NCBI RefSeq assembly: GCF_030269125.1 | Contig: NZ_BSSM01000007.1 | Location: 124,001-188,000 of the forward strand | Direction of reading: 5' to 3' | DNA: 64,000 nucleotides | From: Streptomyces hygroscopicus subsp. hygroscopicus | Lineage (GTDB): Bacteria > Actinomycetota > Actinomycetes > Streptomycetales > Streptomycetaceae | Part shown: positions 56,854 through 64,000 of the stretch, piece after piece | Layout of the letters: every line of letters begins with the position of its first letter | How positions within the stretch are numbered: the first letter of the stretch is position 1 | Notes under the pieces: generated by a model | Seen by the model: only the letters and a program-made list of their open reading frames with translations | The model's database searches: none | What the model was told of the DNA's origin: nothing | Position numbers and translations under genes: made by a program

Positions 56854-57570
56854 GTGCTGCTGCGTCTGCCCGCGTCCGTGTCCGAAGCCCGGGAGTGCCT
56901 GGCGGAGGGAGCCGTCCCGGTCGGCGGGGCGACGCTTGTCTGGGCCACCTGGCAGCGCGACGGTTTCCCCGAACTGGCCATTTCACTAAGGCAGTTGCCG
57001 GAGGCCAACGTCATCGGACCCGAGACGCTCGGCGCCGCCGTGCTCCTCGGGCGGATCGACGGCCGGGTGCCCGACGTGCTGCGCCTCGCGGCCGGCGGCG
57101 TGGGCACCGGGGCCGTGCGCCGGACGGCGACCGTCGGCGGCAACCTCGTGGGCAGCACGCTGCGTTGTCTGCTTCCCGCCGCGCTGGTCCTCGACGCGCG
57201 GGCGACGGTGCTGGAGACCGACGGCGTCCACGAGACGGACCTGGCCGAAGTCATCGCCAAGCGCCCCCTGCTGCTCGGCCTCCGCTGGCGCGCCCCGATC
57301 GCCTGCGCCTACCGCAAGCTCCCGGCCGACGCGGGCGGTCCGCCGCCCCTCGTGGCGGCCTCGGCCCTCCACCCCGGTGACGGCGCGGGGCACGTCGTGC
57401 GGGTCGCGGTGCGGGACGGCTACGACGTGCTCGCCGGCACCGCCGTAGCCGGCCCCGGTCCCGAGGAGACGCTCCAGACCCTGCGCGCCACCGCCCTCGG
57501 TGATCTGCCCGCCGCCGCGTGGACGGTCGTACGGCCCCAGGTGCTCGCCCTGCTGGAGCGCGAGCGGTGA
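56854..57570 (+). CDS. FAD-binding subunit of xanthine dehydrogenase/CO dehydrogenase type, orphan
   Basis: A 238-residue protein of the CoxM/CutM FAD-binding medium-subunit family. FAD contacts are VPVGGATLVWATWQRDG near residue 22 and ATVGGNLVGSTLRCLLPAAL near residue 92, and the C-terminal domain includes YRKLPADAGGPPPLVAASAL. It is shorter than usual (about 290), having lost part of the C-terminal region. The molybdopterin large subunit and the iron-sulfur small subunit that normally accompany it are absent nearby, so it either works with distant partners or is a stand-alone flavoprotein. The start is the GTG at 56854, 13 nt after GAGGAAGG. Confidence 0.75.
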   Translation: MLLRLPASVSEARECLAEGAVPVGGATLVWATWQRDGFPELAISLRQLPEANVIGPETLGAAVLLGRIDGRVPDVLRLAAGGVGTGAVRRTATVGGNLVGSTLRCLLPAALVLDARATVLETDGVHETDLAEVIAKRPLLLGLRWRAPIACAYRKLPADAGGPPPLVAASALHPGDGAGHVVRVAVRDGYDVLAGTAVAGPGPEETLQTLRATALGDLPAAAWTVVRPQVLALLERER

Positions 57571-57589
57571 GCCGCCGGGGTCTGCTGCC

Positions 57590-58174
57590 CTAGGCGTGCA
57601 CCAGGGCGGCCACCAGGCGCGTCATGGCGGCCCGGGGGTCGGCTGTGCCGGGCCGGCTCGTCATCAGGAGGTGGTGGGCGGTGCCGACGATGGCGAGTGC
57701 CGCGGTGCCCGGGTCGACGGTGGCCGCCACCCTGCCGAGCCCCTGCTCGGCCTCCAGATAGCCGGTGACGGCCTCCTCGATCGCGGTGAAGCCCGGGGCC
57801 CCGCCCTCCAGGGCCGCGCGGACGCGTGACGCGGCGGCGGGGCGGGTCATGGCCAGGCCCGACAGGGCGGGGCCGCCGGACTCGAACAGCGCGAGGACGA
57901 CGGAGTCGAGGTTCCGCGCCACCGTGCCCTGCCCGGCGAGCCCCGGCAGTGCTCGCGCCTTCACCGCAGTCCGCGCGAACCGGTCGAGGCACAGCTCGGC
58001 CACGAACTCGTCGAGCCCCTCGAAGTGCGCGTGCAACAGCCCCTTGGCGCAGCCCGCCTCGGTGGTGACGGCACGGCTGGTGAGCGCGCCGGGGCCGTCC
58101 CTGTCCACGACGCGCTCGGCCGCCGCGAACAGCCGCTCGCGCACGTCCGGCGTCGCTACTCCGCGCGGTGACAT
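57590..58174 (-). CDS. TetR/AcrR-family transcriptional regulator
   Basis: A 194-residue repressor: helix-turn-helix LTSRAVTTEAGCAKGLLHAH then FEGLDEFVAELCLDRFARTA near residues 30-70, and an all-helical ligand domain. It is divergent from a SAM methyltransferase gene. Their 146-bp gap has two tandem 14-bp palindromes with identical arms, TGGGCG-N2-CGCCCA, 21 bp apart, so it should repress both genes cooperatively. The ligand is unknown; the target may modify or detoxify it. The start is the ATG giving MSPRGVATPDV. It converges with the FAD-subunit gene, 19 bp apart. Confidence 0.87.
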   Translation of the reverse strand: MSPRGVATPDVRERLFAAAERVVDRDGPGALTSRAVTTEAGCAKGLLHAHFEGLDEFVAELCLDRFARTAVKARALPGLAGQGTVARNLDSVVLALFESGGPALSGLAMTRPAAASRVRAALEGGAPGFTAIEEAVTGYLEAEQGLGRVAATVDPGTAALAIVGTAHHLLMTSRPGTADPRAAMTRLVAALVHA

Positions 58175-58249
58175 GGGCCCTCTCCTCCGTCCTGCCGTCA
58201 TCGCCCGCGAGGGGCGGAACTCCCCGGATGGTAACGGGATTGCGGGGAA

Positions 58250-58263
58250 TGGGCGCCCGCCCA
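58250..58263. promoter_or_regulatory. TetR operator, site 1
   Basis: TGGGCGCCCGCCCA: arms TGGGCG and CGCCCA around CC, 76 bp from the tetR start. It shares both arms exactly with site 2. Confidence 0.7.
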
Positions 58264-58270
58264 TACAGTT

Positions 58271-58284
58271 TGGGCGAACGCCCA
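58271..58284. promoter_or_regulatory. TetR operator, site 2
   Basis: TGGGCGAACGCCCA: the same arms around AA, 37 bp from the methyltransferase start. The two centres lie 21 bp apart, exactly two helical turns, which places both dimers on the same DNA face. Confidence 0.7.
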
Positions 58285-58320
58285 TTATCGTCCGTTCTCT
58301 CGTCCACCGCAGGAGGCCCC

Positions 58321-59196
58321 GTGCCGGACATCGTCAACACCGAGCAGGCGCAGGCGTGGAACGGCCCGGAAGGCACCCACTGGGCACGCAACCAGGACCG
58401 ATGGAACGCCGTGAACGAGGGCTTCGACGAGCCGCTGCTCGACGCCGCCGCGGTCACCGGCACGACGCACCGGGTCCTCGACCTCGGCTGCGGTTCCGGG
58501 CAGACCACGCGCCGCGCCGCGCTCCGCGCCCCCCGGGGGAACGCACTGGGCATCGACCTGTCCGGCCCGATGCTGGCCGAGGCGCGGGCCCGCGCGGAGC
58601 GCGAGGGCATCGCCAACGTCTCCTTCGTCCAGGGCGACGCGCAGGTGTACCCCTTCGAACCGGGCGCGTTCGACGCGGCGATCAGCCGCTTCGGGGTGAT
58701 GTTCTACGCCGACCCCGTGGCGGCGTTCGGCAACATCCGCCGGGCGCTGCGCCCCGGCGGACGCCTGGCGTTCGTCTGCCCCGCCGACGCCGCTCTCAAC
58801 GGCGGGACGGCGGCGCTGGCGTCCCTGCGCGACATCCTGCCGTTCGGCGACCTCGGCAGGCCCGGACTGCCCGGCATGTTCTCCCTGGCCTCCCGTGACC
58901 GCGTCCACGGCGTCCTCACCGCGGCAGGCTTCACCGCCGTCACCGTCGAACCGGCGCAGGCGCCGGGCACCTGGGGCCGCGACGCCGCGGACGCCGCGGA
59001 CTTCCTCCTGGGCACGGGCCCCGGCCGCCACCTGATGCGACAGGCCGACGCCGCGACACGGGAGCGTGCCCGCCACGCCCTGACCGAACACCTGCGCTCC
59101 CACCGGGCCGAGGACGGCACGGTCCGCCTCCCCAGCACGTCCTGGCTGGTGACGGCGGTCCGCCCGGCGGCGCCCGCGACGGCCCCGGGACTCTAG
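58321..59196 (+). CDS. Class I SAM-dependent methyltransferase
   Basis: A 291-residue methyltransferase with motif I RVLDLGCGSGQTTRRAALRA near residue 50, an acidic residue in GIDLSGPMLAEARARA binding the SAM ribose, and FDAAISRFGVMFYADPVAAF as motif IV. The C-terminal half has RDILPFGDLGRPGLPGMF, usual in the UbiE/Coq5-related group that methylates small molecules. The acceptor is unknown. The start is the GTG at 58321 after AGGAGG. It is divergent from its presumed TetR repressor and its stop overlaps by 4 bp the stop of the convergent PP2C gene. Confidence 0.87.
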   Translation: MPDIVNTEQAQAWNGPEGTHWARNQDRWNAVNEGFDEPLLDAAAVTGTTHRVLDLGCGSGQTTRRAALRAPRGNALGIDLSGPMLAEARARAEREGIANVSFVQGDAQVYPFEPGAFDAAISRFGVMFYADPVAAFGNIRRALRPGGRLAFVCPADAALNGGTAALASLRDILPFGDLGRPGLPGMFSLASRDRVHGVLTAAGFTAVTVEPAQAPGTWGRDAADAADFLLGTGPGRHLMRQADAATRERARHALTEHLRSHRAEDGTVRLPSTSWLVTAVRPAAPATAPGL

Positions 59197-61604
59197 GACT
59201 CCAGCGGGAGCACACAGGCGATGAGGAGGGCGACGTCGTCGTGGCCGGCCGGGTGGCGCAGCTCGCGCAGGAGGCGGTCGCAGGTCTCCTCCGGGGAGGG
59301 GGACGGCGGGGACAGGAGCCGGACGAGTTCGGCCAGGCGGATGTCGATCGGGTCGTCGCGGGTCTCGACCAGACCGTCGGTGTACAGGACGATCTGGTCG
59401 CCGGGGCGCAGGTCGAGGGTGGTGGACTCGAACGGCCCGCTGCCGACGCCCAGCGGGGTGCCGGTGGGCAGGTCGAGGAGGCGCGGTGAACCGTCGGACG
59501 GGATCAGGACCGGCGGCAGGTGTCCGGCGGAGGCCACCTCCAGGCGGCCCAGGCGCGGATCGTGGACGGCGTAGACGCAGGTGGCGATGTAGGGGTCGAG
59601 ACCGAGGGTGATCCGATCGAGGTGGGCGAGGACACGCGCCGGGTCGAGATCGAGGTCGGCCAGCGTGGAGGTGGCGGTGCGCAACCGCCCCATGGTGGCC
59701 GCGGCCGGGATCCCGCTGCCCATCACGTCGCCCACCGCGAGGGCGGTGCGGTCGCCGTCCAGCGGGATGACGTCGTACCAGTCGCCGCCGACCTCGCCGA
59801 TCGCCTGCGCGGGCCGGTACCGGGCGGCGATTTCCAGGCCGGGGTGGCAGGGGGAGAGCTGGGGCAGCAGGCTGCGCTGGAGGGCCTCGGCGGTGCTGCG
59901 GGTGTGCTGGTGCAGGACCGCGTTGTCGATGCTCAGCGCGGCGCGCGAGGCGAGCTCGCAGGCCAGCGCCAGGTCGTCGGCGTCGAAGGGCAGCGGATTG
60001 CGGGCGCGGGCGAGGCCCATGACACCGATGCACTGGCCACGGGCGATCAGGGGGACGGCCATGTCCGTGTGCACACCGGCTCGGGCCAGCAGCCGGGCGG
60101 CCTCTGCGTCGGCGGCCACCCGGCCGACCTCGCCGCTGTCCAGATGGGTGATGAGCACGGGGCGTCCGCTGCGCACGCTCTGGGCCGCCGGGTGGCCGGC
60201 GTGGTAGACGGTGAGCCGCCCGGGTGGCACCAGCGCGGCGGCGGCGTCGGTGTGGTAGGCGGTTTTCACCGCCAGCGCGCGGAACAGCGGCGGGCCGTCG
60301 CCCGGGTCCGTGCGGCCCGTGCGCAGCATGCTGTCCAGCAGGTCCACGGCGGCCATGTCGGCCAGGTCGGGTACCAGGACGTCGGCCAGTTCCTGGGCGG
60401 TGCGCTCCACCTCCAGGGTGGTGCCGATGCGCGCCGAGCCGCGGGCGATCAGCCGCAGCCGCCGCTGGGCCCGCTCGGCCTCCTGGGCCGCGCGGTATCG
60501 GTCGGTGACCTCCACCGCCACCATGGCGACGCCCAGGACGTGCCCCTGGTGGTCCTCCAGCCGGTACAGCGAGGTCATCCAGGCGTGATCGTCGTCCGGG
60601 TCGGCGGCGGTACGGCCCACCACCTGCCGGTTCACCACGGGAACCCCGGTGTCCAGGACCCCGCGCATCCAGGCCGCGACCTCCTGGAACGCGCTGTCGG
60701 GCAGCAGTTCGCCGAAGCGCCGCCCGACGTGATCCGCCCTGGGCAGGCCGTACATGGCCGCCAGGGCCGGGTTGACGGTCACATAGCGCAGCTCGGGATC
60801 GAGGACGGCCAGCCCGATCGGGGCCTGGGTGACGAGCCGGGCGGACAGGGCCGCGCCGCGCTCCACCTGGCGCAGGGTGGAGCGGTCGGTGGCCAGCCCG
60901 AGGGCGTAGTGGTCGCCGAGGTGGTCGGTCAGCCGCATGTTGCGGAACTCGACGACCCTGGTGCCACCGTCCTTGTGCCGGACGGGGAACGCCCCCGCCC
61001 AGCCCCGCCCGGTCTCCATCACCTCGGCGAACAGCCGGATCGCCGCGTCCCGGTGCTCGGGGCGCAGCAGCAGGAGCGCCGCGTACTGCCCGACCGCCTC
61101 CGCGCGGTCGTAACCGAACAACTCCTCGGCCTGGGGGCTCCACATGTCGATCCGGCCGTCGGCCTCCAGCAGCACGGCGGCGACACCGAGCAGATCCAGC
61201 AGCCCGGTGGGCGCGGAAGCCTGGTCTTCCAGGGACTTGGTGGCGGGGTCGGGCCGGGTTTCCGTGGCGGGGTCCGTGGGGGCCTCGGCGGTGTGGTCCG
61301 CCTCGGTCTCCGGGGCCGGGTCCGTGGGGGGTGCGGTGGTGTGGCCGGGCCGGGTTTCCCCGTTCGGGTCCGCGGGGGACGTCGGGGTGCGGTCCGCCTC
61401 GGTGTCCGTGGTCCGGTCCGTCGTGGACCCCGGGATCCGGTCCGCACGGGTCCCCGGCGGCCGGTTCGCCGGGGACGTCGCCCCCTGGTCCTCCCGGGGC
61501 TTCGCCGCATGTTCGGCCTGGGGGCGCGCGACGTGCTCCGCCCCGGGCTCGGCCCGCGCCGTGCCGGGCTCCTCCCGGTCCGGGCGCCGCATCCCTCCGC
61601 TCAT
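59193..61604 (-). CDS. PAS/GAF/PP2C (RsbU/SpoIIE-type) phosphatase with disordered N-terminus
   Basis: An 803-residue signalling phosphatase. Residues 1-130 are disordered and include four 16-residue repeats. PAS domains cover about 132-255 (VLLEADGRIDMWSPQAEELF) and 262-378 (LAVLDPELRYVTVNPALAAM). A GAF domain covers about 385-570 (LIARGQCIGVMGLARARNPL). A PP2C domain covers about 590-803 with VGGDWYDVIPLDGDRTALAV, GDVMGSGIPAAATMGRLRTA, VLYTDGLVETRDDPIDIRLA and the final PAGHDDVALLIA. It should dephosphorylate an anti-sigma factor antagonist on ligand or redox signals. The start is the ATG at 61604, 11 nt after AAGGAG. No sigma-factor partner adjoins. Confidence 0.9.
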   Translation of the reverse strand: MSGGMRRPDREEPGTARAEPGAEHVARPQAEHAAKPREDQGATSPANRPPGTRADRIPGSTTDRTTDTEADRTPTSPADPNGETRPGHTTAPPTDPAPETEADHTAEAPTDPATETRPDPATKSLEDQASAPTGLLDLLGVAAVLLEADGRIDMWSPQAEELFGYDRAEAVGQYAALLLLRPEHRDAAIRLFAEVMETGRGWAGAFPVRHKDGGTRVVEFRNMRLTDHLGDHYALGLATDRSTLRQVERGAALSARLVTQAPIGLAVLDPELRYVTVNPALAAMYGLPRADHVGRRFGELLPDSAFQEVAAWMRGVLDTGVPVVNRQVVGRTAADPDDDHAWMTSLYRLEDHQGHVLGVAMVAVEVTDRYRAAQEAERAQRRLRLIARGSARIGTTLEVERTAQELADVLVPDLADMAAVDLLDSMLRTGRTDPGDGPPLFRALAVKTAYHTDAAAALVPPGRLTVYHAGHPAAQSVRSGRPVLITHLDSGEVGRVAADAEAARLLARAGVHTDMAVPLIARGQCIGVMGLARARNPLPFDADDLALACELASRAALSIDNAVLHQHTRSTAEALQRSLLPQLSPCHPGLEIAARYRPAQAIGEVGGDWYDVIPLDGDRTALAVGDVMGSGIPAAATMGRLRTATSTLADLDLDPARVLAHLDRITLGLDPYIATCVYAVHDPRLGRLEVASAGHLPPVLIPSDGSPRLLDLPTGTPLGVGSGPFESTTLDLRPGDQIVLYTDGLVETRDDPIDIRLAELVRLLSPPSPSPEETCDRLLRELRHPAGHDDVALLIACVLPLES
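61224..61415 (-). repeat. Four 48-bp coding repeats (16 aa each)
   Basis: In the PP2C gene, residues 64-127 consist of four units of 16 residues: RTTDTEADRTPTSPAD, PNGETRPGHTTAPPTD, PAPETEADHTAEAPTD and PATETRPDPATKSLED. They are acidic and Thr/Pro-rich, without predicted structure, and form a variable linker before the first PAS domain. Confidence 0.75.
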
Positions 61605-61838
61605 CCCGCTCTCGCTCCTTCCGCCGGCCCGCACGGCCGACGCCGTCGTGTCCGGCCCGCGCCCGCCGGGCAGGGCGTGCACCGTGGTCGGCGCGGCGCC
61701 GTACGCGGGGAGACCGAGCCCGGCCTCACTTCACGCCTACCCGCGGACGGGGGTACCGCAGCGACCCGGCGGGGTCGGAGCGCGGGAGCCGGTCCGCGGC
61801 GGGGTCCGGAACCACCCGGGCCGCCGTCGGTACCGCGT

Positions 61839-62747
61839 CATCCGCTGCCGGCACGGTCGGACCCCCTCTCGGTACCCCCGCCTCCCGCTTCTGCACCATC
61901 TGTTCCGCCCCGCGCACCACCGCCTTCCCCTTCGGGCCCCGTCGCCCCCGCCTCGCCGTCGCCCCGCGCGATCCTGGACAGATCGGCCATGAGGGAGTCC
62001 AGCCAGGACACGGTGGCGTAGTGCAGCCGTGGTGCAGCCGGATGGTTCCGCGTCGGCGCCCGGGAGGGAGCGGGCGAGGCGGGGCACCGGGCCCGACGGG
62101 GTGTCGCCGCCGCGATCTAGGGCCGCCGAGACCGGCAGCATCCCGGCCACACGGTCCCCGAGCCCGGCGACCGTCGCCGCCGCGGGGCCGAGGCCGGTGT
62201 ACGGCGGCTCCGGCAGCCGTTCGGAACCCCACAGGGTGTGGTGCCCGGCCATCAGCGCCGCCTGCCAGCCCACACCGAGCGGCGCGGGACCGCGCCCCCG
62301 CCCCCGAACGGCGCGGGCTCGCTCCGGAACTGGCCGTACGCGGACTCCGCGGGGATCACGGCATGCCGCGGCGAACGGTGCCCGGGTCATCCCCGAAGGC
62401 ACGGCCGCCGGCCCTTCCCGGGCCGCCGAGGCACTGGTCGCCACGACGATCCCGGCCGCCCGGCGCAGCAGTTCCGCCGCCGCGAACCGCAGCTCGTCAT
62501 GGGCGCCGCGCGGCCAGGCCGGCAGCCCGAACACGGCGCCGGTCGCGCTGCCGACCAGCACGTCGAGCAGGTGAACCTCCGCGAACAGGGCGCAGGTGGC
62601 GGCGATGGGGCGGTCGAGGCCGTAGCGGAAGGAGCAGAAACCTGCCGCGGCGACCAGGGTCACCTGGATCGCCCGGCGCGCCGGGGCGGCGTACGGCGCC
62701 GGGATCCGGCCGGCGGGAACACCAGACACCCCTCCAGGCTCACGCAT
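61839..62747 (-). pseudogene. Decayed FUSC-family membrane protein
   Basis: On the minus strand successive segments match a FUSC-type (fusaric acid resistance-like) transporter: RRAIQVTLVAAAGFCSFRYG, DRPIAATCALF, then directly AEVHLLDVLVGSATGAVFGL and AWPRGAHDELRFAAAELLRR, GVGWQAALMAGHHTLWGSER, and finally RLHYATVSWLDSLMADLSRI. These fall in different frames, switching near 62400, 62300 and 62060. The jump from CALF to AEVHLLD looks like an internal deletion of about 90 codons relative to intact relatives (from memory of the family). No full reading frame remains, so I call it a pseudogene. A stop occurs at 61839-61841 in the last frame. Confidence 0.7.
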
Positions 62748-62899
62748 CACCGCGTGCCCGGCACCTGCGGGCACCGGGCGACCGGGTGACCGGCGGCGTC
62801 GGCGTGACCGGAGGGTGTGGCCGCCGAGCGGACCGGGGTGGTCACAGCGGGCCGGCGCCTGTGCGGGTCCAGGGGCCGCGGGCGCCGCCCTCGAACCCG

Positions 62900-63520
62900 G
62901 CGTCGGCCGGCCCACTTCGCTCCCCCCGCCCACGCCGGTGGCGGCGGTGAGCGTGGACGTCACGCCGTGGGTGCCGCCGGTGCCCGTTCCGGTGACGGTG
63001 ATCGGGTAGGTGCCCGTCGCCACCGACCGGCCGACCACGGCCGTCGGCGCCGAGGTGTCGCCGTGGGTCACCGACGCCGGGCTGGAGGAGGCGGCGACGC
63101 CGGGGGAGCGCCGGAGGCGGAGAGGGCGACGGACTCGGCGCTGCCGGAGGTGGTGGCCGTGGCGACCGTCGCCGCCGTGGAACCGCCCTGGGCGACCGAC
63201 GCGGAGCCGGGGGAGGGGGGACAGCGAGAAGCCGCTGCTCCTGCCGCCGCTCCCGTCGCCCGCGTACGGCACGCAAGCGTCCGTGCGGGCCGGGCCGCTC
63301 GGGGTGATCTCACCGCACGTCGGCAGGGGATCGGCGCTGCCGCCGCACGGCTGGTCCCGGTCGACCGACCGGAAGGCGAGGCGCCCCACGCCGTTCCGCG
63401 CGTGAGGTTCCCGACGGTCCGGGCTTCGGCCGGGGTGAACGCGGAACCGTCGTCGTTCTTCCTCCCCGTGGCGCCGTTCGTCGCCGCGCCGCTCGCGGGG
63501 GCGTGGACGACAACCCCGCC
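62900..63520 (-). pseudogene. Decayed GH18 chitinase-like secreted protein fragment
   Basis: Minus-strand pieces recall the C-terminal end of a GH18 chitinase plus an immunoglobulin-like tail: NDDGSAFTPAEARTVGNLT (about 63400-63460), then in another frame ARNGVGRLAFRSVDRDQPCG, then in the first frame PGSASVAQGGSTAATVATAT, then back to GVAASSSPASVTHGDT and SVATGTYPITVTGTGTGGTH. There is no signal peptide, catalytic DxxDxDxE motif or start. Three or more frame changes, at C- or G-runs. Only the 3' third of a gene seems to remain. The enzyme-family assignment is tentative. Confidence 0.5.
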
Positions 63521-63701
63521 CTGTGAACTCCGCGCCGGCATGAGGGACTTGGTCCGCGCCGGGCGGTCGCGTTCCTGTGACGGGAAACCCGCGCCGCGAT
63601 GCGGCCGGAAAACGTCCCCGGACAACTGTTATCCCAGCCCCTTCGAACGGTCTCCCAGTCGTCGGGAACAATCGTTCGGCGTCGAGGACGGGAAACAACT
63701 G

Positions 63702-64000
63702 ATGAGCACACGGCACACGGACGCGGTGGAGACGGCGGCCCTGGTGACCGCGGCCCGCGAGGGTGACGCGGCGGCCCAGGACGCCCTGGTCGGCGCGTAC
63801 CTTCCGCTGGTCTACAACATCGTGGGGCGCGCGCTGAACGGCTCGGTGGACGTCGACGACGTGGTGCAGGAGACCATGCTGCGCGCCCTCGACGGCCTGG
63901 GCGGGCTGCGCACCCCCGAGCGGTTCCGTTCCTGGCTCGTCGCGATCGCGATGAACCAGGTCCGCGACCACTGGCAGGCCCGGCTGTCCGCGCCCGCCGC
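63702..64000 (+). CDS. ECF-type RNA polymerase sigma factor, N-terminal part
   Basis: The gene runs off the right edge; 99 codons are visible. It opens MSTRHTDAVETAALVTAARE, then shows sigma-70 region 2: AAQDALVGAYLPLVYNIVGR, VDVDDVVQETMLRALDGLGG (with the DVVQE of region 2.2) and FRSWLVAIAMNQVRDHWQAR (region 2.3-2.4, promoter melting and -10 recognition). It is an extracytoplasmic-function sigma factor. Upstream, GGGAAC (63663-63668) may be part of an autoregulated ECF promoter. No anti-sigma factor gene can be seen because the window ends. Confidence 0.88.
   Translation, partial: MSTRHTDAVETAALVTAAREGDAAAQDALVGAYLPLVYNIVGRALNGSVDVDDVVQETMLRALDGLGGLRTPERFRSWLVAIAMNQVRDHWQARLSAPA

Noticed and set aside
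1..64000. CRISPR arrays, tRNA/rRNA genes, insertion sequences, integrase/attachment sites
   Set aside because: No repeat-spacer pattern, cloverleaf, transposase or integrase signature was found on either strand by reading.

Overview
The window is chromosomal DNA of a Streptomyces-like actinomycete. The evidence is very high GC, GTG starts, a mycothiol-dependent enzyme, an F420/DDN-type oxidoreductase, a trpS attenuator of the kind reported in S. coelicolor, and many TetR, MarR, ArsR, DeoR, ROK and AraC regulators beside the genes they probably control. I see no rRNA, tRNA, CRISPR array, intact insertion sequence or prophage. No biosynthetic gene cluster is visible.

Left part (1-25 kb): small regulator/enzyme modules. 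These include a cut-off crystallin-J1-type gene, a P-loop/NUDIX fusion, a metallo-beta-lactamase-fold hydrolase, an alpha/beta hydrolase divergent from an AraC regulator, an M20 dipeptidase, a geranylgeranyl-reductase-type flavoprotein, and a TetR/DDN pair with two operator palindromes. Next come an auxiliary-type trpS with a 13-residue leader peptide holding tandem Trp codons and a terminator hairpin, two MFS exporters, a DeoR-controlled SIS isomerase/class II aldolase pair, an RlmG-type rRNA methyltransferase, an ArsR-like/MFS pair, an AlkB homologue, a ROK regulator, and a TetR/DUF4865/phosphotriesterase operon.

Middle (25-47.8 kb): an RsbW-like ATPase, a Cds1-like PLP enzyme behind a 19-bp palindrome, and an alpha/beta hydrolase preceded by a 17-codon leader ORF and a hairpin at its start codon. 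These are followed by a DeoR regulator, a large membrane serine hydrolase, a beta-helix/AAA+ fusion, an Rv1733c-like protein, a MOSC protein, a TerD protein, an HpnB-like glycosyltransferase, a racemase, Lnt, a NUDIX hydrolase, 3-hydroxybutyrate dehydrogenase and oleate hydratase.

Right part (47.8-64 kb): a complete arginine deiminase operon (permease, arcA, OTC, carbamate kinase), a PAS/PP2C/HATPase regulator, a tandem universal stress protein and an HPF-like ribosome factor. Together these suggest energy-limited or hypoxic survival functions. They are followed by a lone FAD subunit of xanthine-dehydrogenase type, a TetR/methyltransferase pair with two palindromes 21 bp apart, a PAS/GAF/PP2C phosphatase, two decayed genes (FUSC and GH18 chitinase) and the start of an ECF sigma factor gene.

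The most unusual signals are RNA-level ones: the trpS attenuator, the leader/hairpin ahead of the alpha/beta hydrolase, and a perfect 23-bp bidirectional hairpin built from the 3' end of a DeoR gene.
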